From NCBI GenBank assembly GCA_023525975.1, contig CM042027.1:12295001-12359000 (forward strand): DNA of 64,000 bases. The letters run 5' to 3'. Below the pieces are notes generated by a model. It was given only the letters and a program-made list of their open reading frames with translations, was not told where the DNA came from and made no database searches. Below are positions 34,179-44,934 of the stretch, one piece after another. This stretch comes from Smallanthus sonchifolius (taxonomy: Eukaryota > Streptophyta > Magnoliopsida > Asterales > Asteraceae). Numbering within the stretch: position 1 is the stretch's first letter; each line of letters starts with the position of its first letter. Position numbers and translations under genes: made by a program.

Positions 34179-34874
34179 CATACTAATAAATAAAGGTTTT
34201 GGGATGCCACATGTCATTCTCGCGTTCATCATTAATATTTTTCTCCCCGCCTCTCTCTCCTATATAATGACAGAAGTTTCTATAAAAAATTATAATTTTT
34301 ATTTCCCGCCTCTCTCTCCTATTAAATAATACTGATTTTTATAACTATTTTTATAAAACATTTTTTAATTAAAAAATAGATTTGTTCATAAAACATTTTT
34401 AGAATTTGAACATTTCTTTCATTCTTTTTATAAAACTTTTTTGAAAAATAACTATATAACGTTTCTAAAATTTGTATTAAAAAATTATGTAATATGTCAA
34501 AAATATGTAATATTAGATCTTTATTACTAAGTATATATAACACTGCATTTGTTCACCATGTATAATATACAGAGTTTCCAACCTATATTATATAATAAAT
34601 GAATTACTATACTTGCTACGTGTCAACTTTTGATTAAATCTAGCTTTTTTATTTTTCGTATTTCTCTCCTATTAAATAATGATCATGTTAAATAATTAAA
34701 TATCTAACATATATTGTAATATTTTATAAAAATTTATAAAATAATAAGAAATTTTTAATTATTTATTATTTCACAAATGACTAATAACATCAAACATACA
34801 AATTTTCATAGAAAATACTGTTTTATAACAAGTTGTATTTATTCAACCCATGTAAAACATGGGCTTTAACCTAG
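34179..34874 (+). mobile_element. two adjoining non-autonomous Helitrons
   Basis: Starts TACATACTAATAAATAAAGG like the Helitron at 2337. A decayed 3' end with hairpin TGTATAATATACA lies at about 34555-34586. A second copy follows and ends with hairpin CCCATGT-AAA-ACATGGG, then GCTTTAACCTAG before T. No transposase is encoded. Confidence 0.55.
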
Positions 34875-35027
34875 TAAAATTATAAACTTAATATTTAATT
34901 TGGTAACATGTATACCGACTCATTTTAATATTTATCTGATTCTTCACTAAAATAAATATAATTACTGATTAATTTTTCATTAGTGATTATATTTATTTTT
35001 AATATGGGAATAAGATATTAGTTGACG

Positions 35028-36329
35028 GAACTAGGTTCAGGTAAAAAGTATTCTAATTTTAAGAAGGGTGAGAAGGATTTAGGGTTATTAGATTAAATTG
35101 TAGAAAATATTTAATGGTTGAGATTAAATTGTAAAAGAAAAAGTTGTTGGAAGGGTATTTTAGTCTTGGCCACTTTTGTTGACTTTTTATCAAGTTCCCC
35201 CCTCATTTTTAAACGTTCATAACTTTTACATACGACATTATTTTTTCAAAAAAATTACACCATAAAAATGAGCGTTTTTTTATCTTTAAAACGAGTATAG
35301 TGTCATTATAAACAAAAACGAAAAAAATACGTTTTTCAGCTCATTGTGTAATTAATCAGGTCATTGTGTAATACAAGTTCATTGTGTACTACAAGTTCAT
35401 TGTGTTATATGTATTTATCATTGTGTTTTACGTTTTTCAGCTAATTTTGTAATTAGTCAGGTCATTGTGTAATGCAAGTTCATTGTGTAATACAAGTTCA
35501 TTGTGTAATATCACGTCTGGTCATTGTGTAATATCTGGTCATTGTGTAATTAGTCAGGTCATTGTGTAATACAAGTTCATTGTGTAATTAGTCAGTTAAT
35601 TGTGTAATACAAGTTCATTGTGTACTTAGTCAGGTCATTGTGTAATACAAGTTCATTGTGTAATTAGTCAGGTCATTGTGTAATACAAGTTCATTATGTA
35701 ATACAAGTTAATTGTGTAATACCACGTCTGGTCATTGTGTAATTAGTCAGGTCATTGTGTAATACAAGGTCATTGTGTAATACAAGTTCATTGTGTAATT
35801 AGTCGGTTCATTGTGTAATACCAGTTCATTGTGTAATTAGTCGGGTCATTGTGTAATACAAGTTCATTGTGTAATTAGTCAGGTCATTGTGTAATACAAG
35901 TTCATTGTGTAATACCACGCCTGGTCATTGTGTAATTAGTCAGGTCATTGTGTAATACAAGTTTATTCCGTAATACAAGTTTATTGTGTAATTAGTCAGG
36001 TTATTGTGTCAAATATTTTTCATCATTGTGTTATATGTATTCATCATTGTGTTTTATGTTTACAACTCATTGTGTGATTCGCTCATTATTGTGTAATTCT
36101 CTTAAATATGTCTGGTCATTGTGTAATATGCTCATTATGTAATATCAGTTCATTATGTAATATCAGATCTGGTCATTGTGTAATATCAGACATTGTATTA
36201 CACATTGACCTGGTATATTACACATTGACCATTATGCCCTCCCTTTAAAAACAATAAAATGACACATGTCAAGCTTAGAATCTTTCTTATCATTCTTATT
36301 TTTAAAACATTTTTACTATAACTTAACCC
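35028..36329. mobile_element. MULE-like non-autonomous element with minisatellite core
   Basis: Flanked by a perfect 10-bp direct repeat TTAGTTGACG (35018-35027 and 36330-36339), the size made by Mutator-like transposases. The ends are imperfect inverted repeats of about 50 bp (left AGGTTCAGGTAAAAAGT; right end reversed GGGTTAAGTTATAGTAAAAA). The middle is almost wholly the minisatellite described separately. No ORF. Confidence 0.6.
35341..36230. repeat. TCATTGTGTAATACAAGT minisatellite
   Basis: About 44 variant units of 15-20 bp built on TCATTGTGTAAT. Many alternate between the endings ACAAGT and TAGTCAGG, forming a higher-order repeat of about 37 bp. At the right end (36189-36230) units switch to the inverted orientation (ATTACACATTGACC). 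Confidence 0.9.
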
Positions 36330-36339
36330 TTAGTTGACG

Positions 36340-36956
36340 TACAATAAATTAGTTCTAGAGATTAATTCCATCATTTTAATTTACGTGTAAGAATCGACAT
36401 CCAATGGTCGTTTTGAGTGTGTTATTTTAAAAAACTATTTGTTAACGAGTTGTACGAAAATAAGTTAACGAGTTGTACGTCTACCTTCACCGATAGATTA
36501 GGGCTTCAAAATATTCACCATTAGGTTACAAAAAAACGTTCTTTACGTTTATATGTACTTGCAGGTTTCATCATTTATCTTTAAAAATCACTCTGAACAT
36601 CATTTATGTAAAATGTTTGTAACAAGTCGCATCCTTTAGCCTAGCATGCGTTAAAATTTCCGTTACTTTTTTCAAATGACGAACTGCCCTTCCTAATAAG
36701 GTGTTCCAAATTTCATCTATTCCATTTTACTTGTATTTTACCGCGAGTTACCTTCGACTGGAGTCGCGAACAGTAGTTCGAGCCCTATATCCAAATCAAG
36801 ATCATAAAAATGATTCTCCAAATTTCATCTGGGCTTCATCTAATATTCATCTCTTTTCATTTGATCAAATCAGAGTTCTTAACTGGGCTTGCAATTTCAA
36901 ACAAATAAACCCCAATGGCCCAATGTCTAGACGATTCCTATTTACAACCCATCCGT
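36340..36956. other. intergenic, no feature seen
   Basis: A 107-codon frame here has no family similarity and runs into the hAT MITE. Nothing else is recognisable. Confidence 0.4.
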
Positions 36957-37694
36957 TAGAGGTGTTCAAAAAAACCGGTTTGATTTTTCAAACCGGTCAA
37001 AACTCGAAAACCGGTTCACCCTAAACCCGGAATAAACCGGCGGTTACAAACCGGTTTGCATGTTTCTGAATCTGATTGGGTTAGGGACCGGTTCTTTCAA
37101 ACCGGTTCAGAAAACCGGTTTTTAAACCGGTTCAAACCGGTTTGTAGCTGAAACTTTACTTCAAAAAATTATAACTTATTTTTCTCTATTCCTTTTATGT
37201 AATTGTTCTTTCCTGCAAATAAACCGAAACATACCTCTATGCATATGAATCAAACTAAAGATTGAAAGATACAAGTGAAGGAAGAGAAAATATATTATTG
37301 GAATTAAAATTGTTTCCTAATATTATTTATGTAATTCTTTCATTTGATATAGATTGGAATTAAAATTGTTTCCTTATATTCATTTCATAATTCTCTCATT
37401 TGATATAGCTCCTCCATTATAGTCATTGATCAAGATCCCTTAATTAAAATTGTTTCCTTATATTCATTTATTCCGAATTTATTGATTTTTTTGAAATAAA
37501 AAAAAACCGGTTTAAAGGGTAAACCGGTCATAACCCGACCCTAACCGGTTTAATAGGTTTAGGTTTTCCTTGCTTGTGAACCGGGTTAACCCGAACCGGT
37601 TTAGGGCCAAACCGGTTTTGACCAAACGTTGACCAAACCGATTCGGGCCGGTTTAAACCGGTTCGGTTTAAAAAAACCGTTTTGTGCACCTCTA
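36957..37694. mobile_element. hAT-type MITE with AACCGGTT array
   Basis: Starts TAGAGGTGTTC and ends GTGCACCTCTA (inverted), flanked by a perfect 8-bp duplication CCATCCGT (36949-36956 and 37695-37702), the hallmark of hAT transposition. Both subterminal regions (36970-37145 and 37505-37680) carry more than a dozen copies of AACCGGTT-type palindromes, likely transposase-binding repeats. The interior is AT-rich and non-coding. Confidence 0.85.
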
Positions 37695-37702
37695 CCATCC
37701 GT

Positions 37703-39058
37703 CATGTTTTGAATTCAAAAGAAATTAATAGGATATTTAATTTAAAAATATGAGTTTTTTTTTCTCAGAGACACAAAGCATGCCTTATAATTTAGTGTTT
37801 GTGAAATAATTTATTTAAAAAACATAATCTTTGTGTATTCCTCCTATCACTTTTCTTTTAACTTTTTAGAATTTTAGATAAGAGATGTTGGGAAACATGT
37901 GCTTTCTCATTAGAATCTACTTTAAAAAAAAGGTAACAAAATAATATGTGATTTTGAATGCTACCCTTGTGGCGGCCCAGAACTATAACTTGGGGTCCTA
38001 AAAAAAACCTTACGGCCCCATCTTAAAAAAAAATCATATATATTAGGTTTTGTTGGTGAAACGATTAAGAAAAATAAAGTGGAATGGGCGGTAACGACAA
38101 CGACGTTTTATTGATGAGAATTGGTTTCATGTTTTTCACACAAATACACAATCGATTACCGAATCACACTTGTTAAACTCGACGTCTTACGCTTGACAAA
38201 ATTCTTAACTTTATTCTTCTAATTTCTCAACTCTCAGGTTTACTCTTTAGATTTCGTTTCTTTTTTCTTCTACTTTTTTTTATATTCATTTATAAAAATT
38301 ATTTTTTCTATTTCTATTTTATTTTTACTTTATTACTAACTTTAACGAATTTATCGTTTTAATGTTAACTACTATTCGTGCTGTAATTTACCTTTTTTCA
38401 GCCTCCAAAACCGAGCCATGCCAACTTCATACCTTTTTATTACGTACTTACTCATGGTATTGTGCAACTTCATACTTACTCATGGTACTGTGCCGTTGCA
38501 ACGTGTGTAACGCGGTTTGTAAGTAGATTTTTTTTTCTATTTTTATTCTTTATAAAATAGAATATTTTATTTTATAAATAAACTAATAACCTAGCTAAAT
38601 ACAATATTTTACAAATAAGCTAACGACCTGGCTCAACATAACCTCAACTTACAAATATAGGTTTTGAAATCAGAAAAAATATGTTTTTCCTTTTTCTTTT
38701 CTTATATTTGTTTTTAGAAGTTACTTTTTTTCATAAAATTTGTCCTCATTGCGACTCATAATACTTTTTTATCTATATTTCGATCTTCAGAAAACTCATA
38801 ATACTTTTTTATCTATGTTTCGGTCTTATTTTCTATATCTATGTTTCGATCTTCAAAAAACTCATAATTTTTATCTATGTTTCGATCTTCAAAATTAATT
38901 TTTTATATACGCGCCGCTACCGGGCTTCATTTCTAATTTAAATGAAGAATTAAAGTCGGATCAAAAATAAAAACGAATGTTTAAATGATGAAAAAACCTA
39001 CAAGTTACAAACTTTTTTTTCATTCATCAAATTTATTCATCCACCAATCAAACCACCA
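37703..39058. other. intergenic, no feature seen
   Basis: AT-rich. Short imperfect repeats of TTTATCTATGTTTCGATCTTC occur at 38770-38895. It includes the 3' flank of the LEA gene. No ORF is supported. Confidence 0.45.
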
Positions 39059-39064
39059 ACCTAG

Positions 39065-39397
39065 CTAGGTCGACACAGCCTTTGTGGGTGTTACTTTTGC
39101 ACCATCAACACTGGCCTTATGAAAAGGGTTCTTTTCAGGGTGAACGTGACCAGCTGCGGTGAAGGTGGGACTGCCAGGACCACCGCCAGCGGCAGCGGCG
39201 TTCTGGTTGTAAGCCTCTTGTTTCCGGAGCTCAGCCATCCTGATCCGGTCTTCTTTTCTCAAAGTAGCCATGTCCTTTTCAGTTGGATCGCTCGTGCTAA
39301 TCTTCTCAACCTTCTCGTCTATCACCGCCTTTGTCTTCTCCATCCCCGACAGTGCTGACGCGGCGATGTTCGCCGCCGTTTCTTTCACCGCCTGCAT
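39065..39397 (-). CDS. LEA protein, group 1 (LEA_1 family)
   Basis: A 110-residue hydrophilic protein, MQAVKETAANIAAS to KAVST, of the late-embryogenesis-abundant LEA_1 family (PF03760), which protects cells during seed drying and water stress. Features seen: an amphipathic-helix N-terminus (residues 1-75) with the family pattern KETAANI-A-SGMEKTKA, TEKDMATLRKEDRIRMAELRKQEA, and a flexible Gly/Pro/His-rich tail with GHVHPEKNPFHK. No signal peptide; probably cytosolic or nuclear. An ATG three codons upstream gives MHRMQ, but the ATG at 39397 matches the family start. The length is within the family range. Minus-strand TATA (ATATATAAG near 39497) and three ACGTG boxes upstream suggest ABA-responsive, seed or stress expression. 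Confidence 0.88.
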   Translation of the reverse strand: MQAVKETAANIAASALSGMEKTKAVIDEKVEKISTSDPTEKDMATLRKEDRIRMAELRKQEAYNQNAAAAGGGPGSPTFTAAGHVHPEKNPFHKASVDGAKVTPTKAVST

Positions 39398-39493
39398 TCT
39401 ATGCACTTGTTTTTAGTTCCTTTTTTGTTGTTTGTTAATTTTAAGGTTTTTTTTCTTCTGTTTTGTTGGGAAAGGAGAGGTGTGTGCTTCAAC

Positions 39494-39594
39494 TTATATA
39501 TGACAAGGGTTGGATGGTGGAGAGGGGTTCATGAACGTACACTTGACACGTGGAAATATGAACTAACACGTGTCTAAACGGTTTGACACGTGGG
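39494..39594 (-). promoter_or_regulatory. LEA promoter: TATA box and three ABRE/G-box motifs
   Basis: ACACGTGG (39546-39553), ACACGTGTC (39566-39574) and GACACGTGGG (39585-39594) are three ACGTG cores within 50 bp, about 50-100 bp upstream of the minus-strand TATA box (about 39494-39502). Multiple closely spaced ABREs are the known arrangement for ABA response through AREB/ABF bZIP factors. Confidence 0.75.
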
Positions 39595-39848
39595 AATTGG
39601 TACATCGTCGTTCAGATTCCTTGATGCGTATGGAGCTTGGTGGAAATTTGGAATGAATATTCTCCGCAGGTGAAGCCTGAAGAAGGGTGATAAAATTTGG
39701 GGTTCATATAATCATATATCTGTTTTATTTAGGTGGTACTTCAGATTTAATATTCATCCTTTGTAAAATTTAAACCCTCATTTTTATCACATATAAATTC
39801 TTATATTTTATTTCATGATAAATATGATGAAATTTGTAACTTATCGCA

Positions 39849-40270
39849 TCTATACTATATAATAAAGAAAGGTTTTTGTATGCCACGTGTCATCACCATA
39901 TTCAATCTCATCATTGTTTTCTCGCCTCTCTCTCTTATTAAATGCATCCATATCTTTTAATAAATTAATAATATACTAATAAAACACATTTATTTTTAAA
40001 TTATCCTTTATTATTAAAAAAAAACTTTAAAATCTAATTATGTAATTTTTATTTTCAATCAAATAGTAAATGAAAGTCAAACTATATTAAATAGTAATTA
40101 ACGTATTTTCGAAACCCAATTATATATTATTTTTTACATATTTTGAATTTTGTTTTATATCCTTAATATAAAGTAATACATTTTTACACCTGTAAAATAC
40201 ATAAATAAAATTTAAGAAATTTATATATTGATATTTTTCACCCGTGTGTATTATACGGGGTCTAAGCTAG
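39849..40270 (+). mobile_element. non-autonomous Helitron
   Basis: A|TCTATACTATATAATAAAG start and a CCCGT...ACGGG hairpin followed by TCTAAGCTAG|T. Same family as 2337-2710. No coding capacity. Confidence 0.7.
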
Positions 40271-41203
40271 TGTTTTATAAAATGTGGAATTAATTACATC
40301 AAAGTTGGACCTAAATCACACTTTTAGGGTTTAATAAGTTAAAAAGTTACATATTTGGTTTTTTTTTTTAGTTTTATAACAATTTGGGATCAACACTAAC
40401 TTATGTTATATTTTTTATTAAGTTTGTGTATAACTATAAAAATACTCTTAATATTAAAAACTAAAATAAAAAAGAAATTGTAGCCCCCTCCGTCTTCCCA
40501 AAACTGTAAGACTAAGAGTGTAAACTAGCGGAACCGCTCATAAACTACTGAAGATGGAATCGTTAAAAGTTGAAATCGAGTCGAGATTAAACCAGCATCA
40601 AGCTATTATTTGAGCTCATAATGCTCAAACTCTACGTATCGAACGTAACTAGGTTTATGTTATTTATATATTTTTATATTATAAAATTATGAATAAATTA
40701 AAATAATACAAATCATGTGATATATAAAAGTTATAATTATAAAAATAGTAAATCATGATAGATGCATATAAATAAAATAACTAATAAACGATAACGAGCT
40801 TTAAAAAACTTTCAAAAAGCCGAACCCGGCTCGAGCTCTATTAAATTAAACGAATCAAGCTCAAGTTTAGAGAGCTCGGGTTCGACTTGGTTACACCCCT
40901 GTCCACGACCACCCTGCCCTCTTTCTTTCTGCTCATCTCTCTCTCTCTCTTGCCTGAAATCAAGAACAGGATGGTGAAATCAAGAACACCAACCGGTGAA
41001 ATTAAAAACGGGTACAGGCCGGTAAACCATTCGTCGCTTAAATTAGCATAACGATTTATTAAAGAATCATCGCCACTTAAATGAACCGTCATCATATTAA
41101 AGAATCATCGCCACTTAAAGGGTTATGCTTTGTATTAATTTATCATACTCATATTGTTGCAGTTCAATAAATATATGAAATATCCTTACATATTTATTTC
41201 AAC
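40271..41203. repeat. intergenic with degenerate hAT-type MITE
   Basis: 40512-40899 has inverted-like ends (AAGAGTGTAAAC on the left, GTTACACCCCT on the right) and GAGCTC/CTCGAG-rich interior motifs common in plant hAT MITEs. No 8-bp target duplication was found, so the ends are approximate. The rest is the 3' flank of the fibrillin gene. Confidence 0.45.
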
Positions 41204-43985
41204 TCAGCTTTCATACTCTTCAATGGAATCAATGGGAGATTGAGCCACATCCAATCGTGTGAGAACTTCCGGTACCCCACTTGTATCTCTTATAATCTGA
41301 ACATCCGTTTTAAAAAATATTATTACATGCTCCCTCCATCCCAAGTAAAGGTTTTAAATGGGTCGTGTTCGCAAGTTGGTGGGTCGAACCCGACACGAAT
41401 ACAAAAACATGGCGCTAACCCGTTTGATCGACCCAAACACGACCCCTTTAGCTAAACGGGTCTGCATGTTCGACCCAAATTTGACCCTAACCCGTTTAGA
41501 CTAAACCCAAACCCGTGATTTTTGTGTTAGATAGTATGGGTGGGCCATGGGTGTGTATAACAACTTACTAGAATCTCTTCATCAAGATAAGAAATCATTA
41601 ACAGCCTCTGAAAAGCACCATCTGAAACAATAAGACAGGATGCATTACAAAACTAATCTAAACTGATAAAGATCAAAACTTTAACAATAATAATAACAAT
41701 CACTCACTTAGGGGAATAGTTAAACCACTAGAAACAGCATCTTTAATTGGGCCAGGAAGCTGTTGCATGGTATTAACTGCTTGGCCCAAAACACCTTTTA
41801 GCTGCTGTGGGATTGTCTCTTCATCAACTGTTGGGGTTTCAAGCACCCCTTCTGTATATTCTTCCTTCATTCTAAGTGGGCCCTCCACTGTTAATTTTGT
41901 ACTTAAAATGAAATTATTTTCTATCTGCATATCAAGAAGTAGCATTTTATTTCTCTATACCCCAATAATATTTATAATTAATAATAAAAATACAAACTTT
42001 TTAATATTAAAAGAATCTTGAAATATATTACCGTATTTAGAAATTTCATATTGGCAGTAATCTTGGCATATCCATCCTTAATCACCAAATCCATCTTGCA
42101 CAAATTTGCTAATCTTGCAGGAAATCTCCTGCAAAGCTTATATGACGGTATATCTTAACATTATTAAAATTAAAAACAAGAAATCAGAAAGCACATACTC
42201 TGATAACAGTCTAGCTGCAAATAATCCAGGGCTTCCATATCCAATCCACTCAAAATTCCATCGACCTTCCAAAAATGGAGATCTGGGGAAGGAAAAATGT
42301 TAAAACTGATGTTTAAATCGTTGATTAGAATTAAAACTTACGTTGTTGGACGAGGTGTTGGATTAAGCCTCTCAAGACCAACTATTCTCTCACTCACATC
42401 GATTTTTTGCATATCTGATGTCCTTCCTGCCATTAGTGCTTCGAACCCTCCAGCATCTTTGAACTATACCAAAAAGTTCAAATATTTATAGAATAACTTG
42501 GTTCAAGTGATTTATAAAGTTTGATGAATCTTGTATAAGTTTACAATAGGACTTCTTTATTCCTTTTAAAAAGCCACAAAAAAATTAAATAACTTGATAA
42601 TTTTTTTACTGTACATCTGCCAATATACCGGGATAACAGGATTACACTTGAAATAGCTTTCCCTTGATTTTGACTTTGCAGTCCAATTAAGGGTAAATGT
42701 CAACCTAATTTGAACTTTTGAAGGCAAATTATTCACACCTTGCATCTTAACTTTAAATGAAAATATCTTGAATGTCTTGTAGCCAATATACTGGTACAAC
42801 TACATCTAGATAAATTTAAAGGTCGAGAAAGCCAACCATAACTCATGTAATTTCATAGCAACACTTAAAGTTAAATAAGGCCCTCGTACCAACCAATATT
42901 GTCCGTTTTGCCCACTAAGAACTCACGGATTAGTTTTTGGTTGCGCGGGTAGAAACTTCCTAAAAGGTCACTCATCCCTAGATTGCTCCCACTCAAGCAC
43001 ACTTAAACCATGAAATTCTCCTCTCACGCACAGCTAATGTGCCCAAAACACGTTGGTAACATTTGAGGCGGGGCATTACTAATGGCCAAACATCTCTCCA
43101 TTGGACGAAACAAAACAGAAAGATGTGGGATTCGTCTAAGGTGTCAGTGTCACAACTTATGTGAATTTACATATACGATGACATTTTTAGACTTGCTATG
43201 CAATGATCATCCATTTACTACCTCTCATATGTATATATGTATGTGTGTGGAATCAGAAACAATAATAACATTTAAAGAGTATCACTGTATCTCCTTTTTC
43301 CCGTCACACAAAACAGCTTTATTCATAGTTTACTAGAACCACACCATAGATGCTTCATCTTTGCTATTTCTAGCATAATGCCGATCTTTACACTCGACTA
43401 TGGACTACCACATCTAAGCTTTTAGCACATCCTCACCTTCCAAATCATATTTTACATCTCTTTGACCTATATAACCTTGTCTAGCACACAAACACTTGAT
43501 GTTCAAATCTCCATTATCACAATTTGATGAATCTACACAACTAGTTTCAAATTGCATAATCAATCCAAACTGTGTTTTCTTGTCTATAAATGCTAACTAA
43601 AATCTACAAGAAAATAAACCACATTTTTCAAGGCAAATTAAAAAAAATCATCTAAAATACAACTATGCAGTTATCAAGTTTCAATTCTCTAAATTAAACA
43701 AAATCAATCAATAGAATTAGGTTATCGAAAACTGACAGCGAGAAGTAACGATTCCTTGGCAGAGAGTCTCTCCATCTCCTTAGCATAAGTAGCAGATGCT
43801 CCCTGAACCATATTCTGCTGCACCATTGCCCGGCAAACTTCAAATTTCTTACCGATTATCTTCATATTTCTATTAGAGAAATTGGCGCGAAATACAGGCA
43901 AAACAATTACACAAGGACAAGAGGACGGAGAAGTAGAAAGGCCAGGGATTGAAGGAAGCATGGATTGAATTGAACAAGACGCCAT
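41204..43985 (-). CDS. FBN6: plastid-lipid-associated protein / fibrillin (PAP6/FBN6-like), 7 exons
   Basis: Plastid fibrillin (PAP_fibrillin family), binding lipids at plastoglobules or thylakoids. The gene was modelled from splice sites: exons 43985-43737, 42463-42342, 42282-42199, 42128-42032, 41924-41708, 41621-41569 and 41296-41204. All introns are GT-AG, the phases agree, and the sum is 915 nt, giving 304 aa. Residues 1-55 are Ser/Pro-rich and look like a chloroplast transit peptide. Then follow YAKEMERLSAKESLLLA, the fibrillin core with LNPTPRPTTSPFLEGRWNFEW, GSPGLFAAR, KLTVEGPLRMKEEY and GAFQRLLMISYLDEEILIIRDTSGVPEVLTRL (shown here in parts), ending EEYES. The pattern best fits the At5g19940 group (PAP6/FBN6) as I remember it; the family is certain, the subgroup less so. 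Intron 1 is 1.27 kb. Intron 6 contains a piece of a GGGTCG-rich MITE. The gene appears intact. Confidence 0.88.
41337..41535. repeat. MITE fragment in intron 6 of fibrillin gene
   Basis: Rich in AACGGGTC/GACCCGTTT-type motifs in both orientations (GGGTCGTGTTCG, CTAACCCGTTTGATCG), like the subterminal repeats of a plant hAT MITE. Complete ends and target duplication were not found. Confidence 0.45.
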
Positions 43986-44934
43986 TGGTTATTGTGAATT
44001 TGTTGTGATTGAAATTAGAAAACAGCAATAAACCCTAATTGAGCAGATTAGGGAAATAGATGAGAATAGGATCTAAGTACACTCGGAGAAACTTAAATCA
44101 TTTATTTTTTTTATGTATGGTAAAAAAAATTAAAATATGTATGTGTATGTGCATAAAAAATCAATAAACTAGTTTTCATATGTGTGTGTATATATATATA
44201 TTTAAAATTTCCTACACGTGTAGGTAAAAAACCTACACTTGAATTACACATAATTTATTCATATTTTTTTATTTGAATTTCATGAAAAACGAATAAACAT
44301 TACATTTGTATCATTTCCTTGTATTTTCAAACTTTTTAACATTGAAAAAACGGATGATTTGTTTTAACGTGTTATCGCAATATTTAGTGTTCAGAGTTGA
44401 ACTCTCTCACGCATTTACAAACTTATGAAATATGATGTATATATTCATCAAAAACTTAAAATGTCATATCTTACCCATTTTGTTAAAACTCATTATGTAA
44501 CATCTGAGAGTGTTCTTAGCACTGGCATAATTGTGTTAAAGTACTGAAAAAGTTAGTGAACATGTCCTATTGATTAAGTTAAGTTGTGATGACATGGTTG
44601 ATTGACACAACAGATTATTAATGAGCAGCCACTTGACGAGATTATCACTAGTGTGTGACTCTTTAACTGCACACAATTTGAAGTGCGAGATTAGTCAAAT
44701 GTAAAGTCACTCGTAGTAGACTACTGGGGTCACAGAGGCGTGATGAGACCAAGTATGGAGAAATTTATGGGTGTCACATGTGTTGTGACCCAGACGGTAG
44801 ATACTTAAAGGGAGTCACAGGTGTTGTAACCACAACATTTGAAGTTTTGGGGAGTCACAAGTGTGTTGTGACCCCAATGATGGTGATAACTTACGGGAAC
44901 CGCAATGGTGAGGTGACCTAGTATGGATGGAGAG
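43986..44934. other. promoter side of fibrillin gene and intergenic repeats
   Basis: On the minus strand TTAGGGTTTATT (about 44027-44038) is a telo-box in the 5' leader region of the fibrillin gene. CCTACACGTGTAGG at 44211-44224 is a perfect 14-bp palindrome beside ACCTACAC. 44690-44930 has several GTCACA/TGTGAC-type direct repeats. No ORF. Confidence 0.45.

Noticed and set aside
35341..36230. CRISPR-like repeat array
   Set aside because: Units are contiguous and variable with no unique spacers; this is a eukaryotic minisatellite.
36701..37024. 107-codon frame
   Set aside because: It ends inside the hAT MITE and has no homologous pattern or promoter context.
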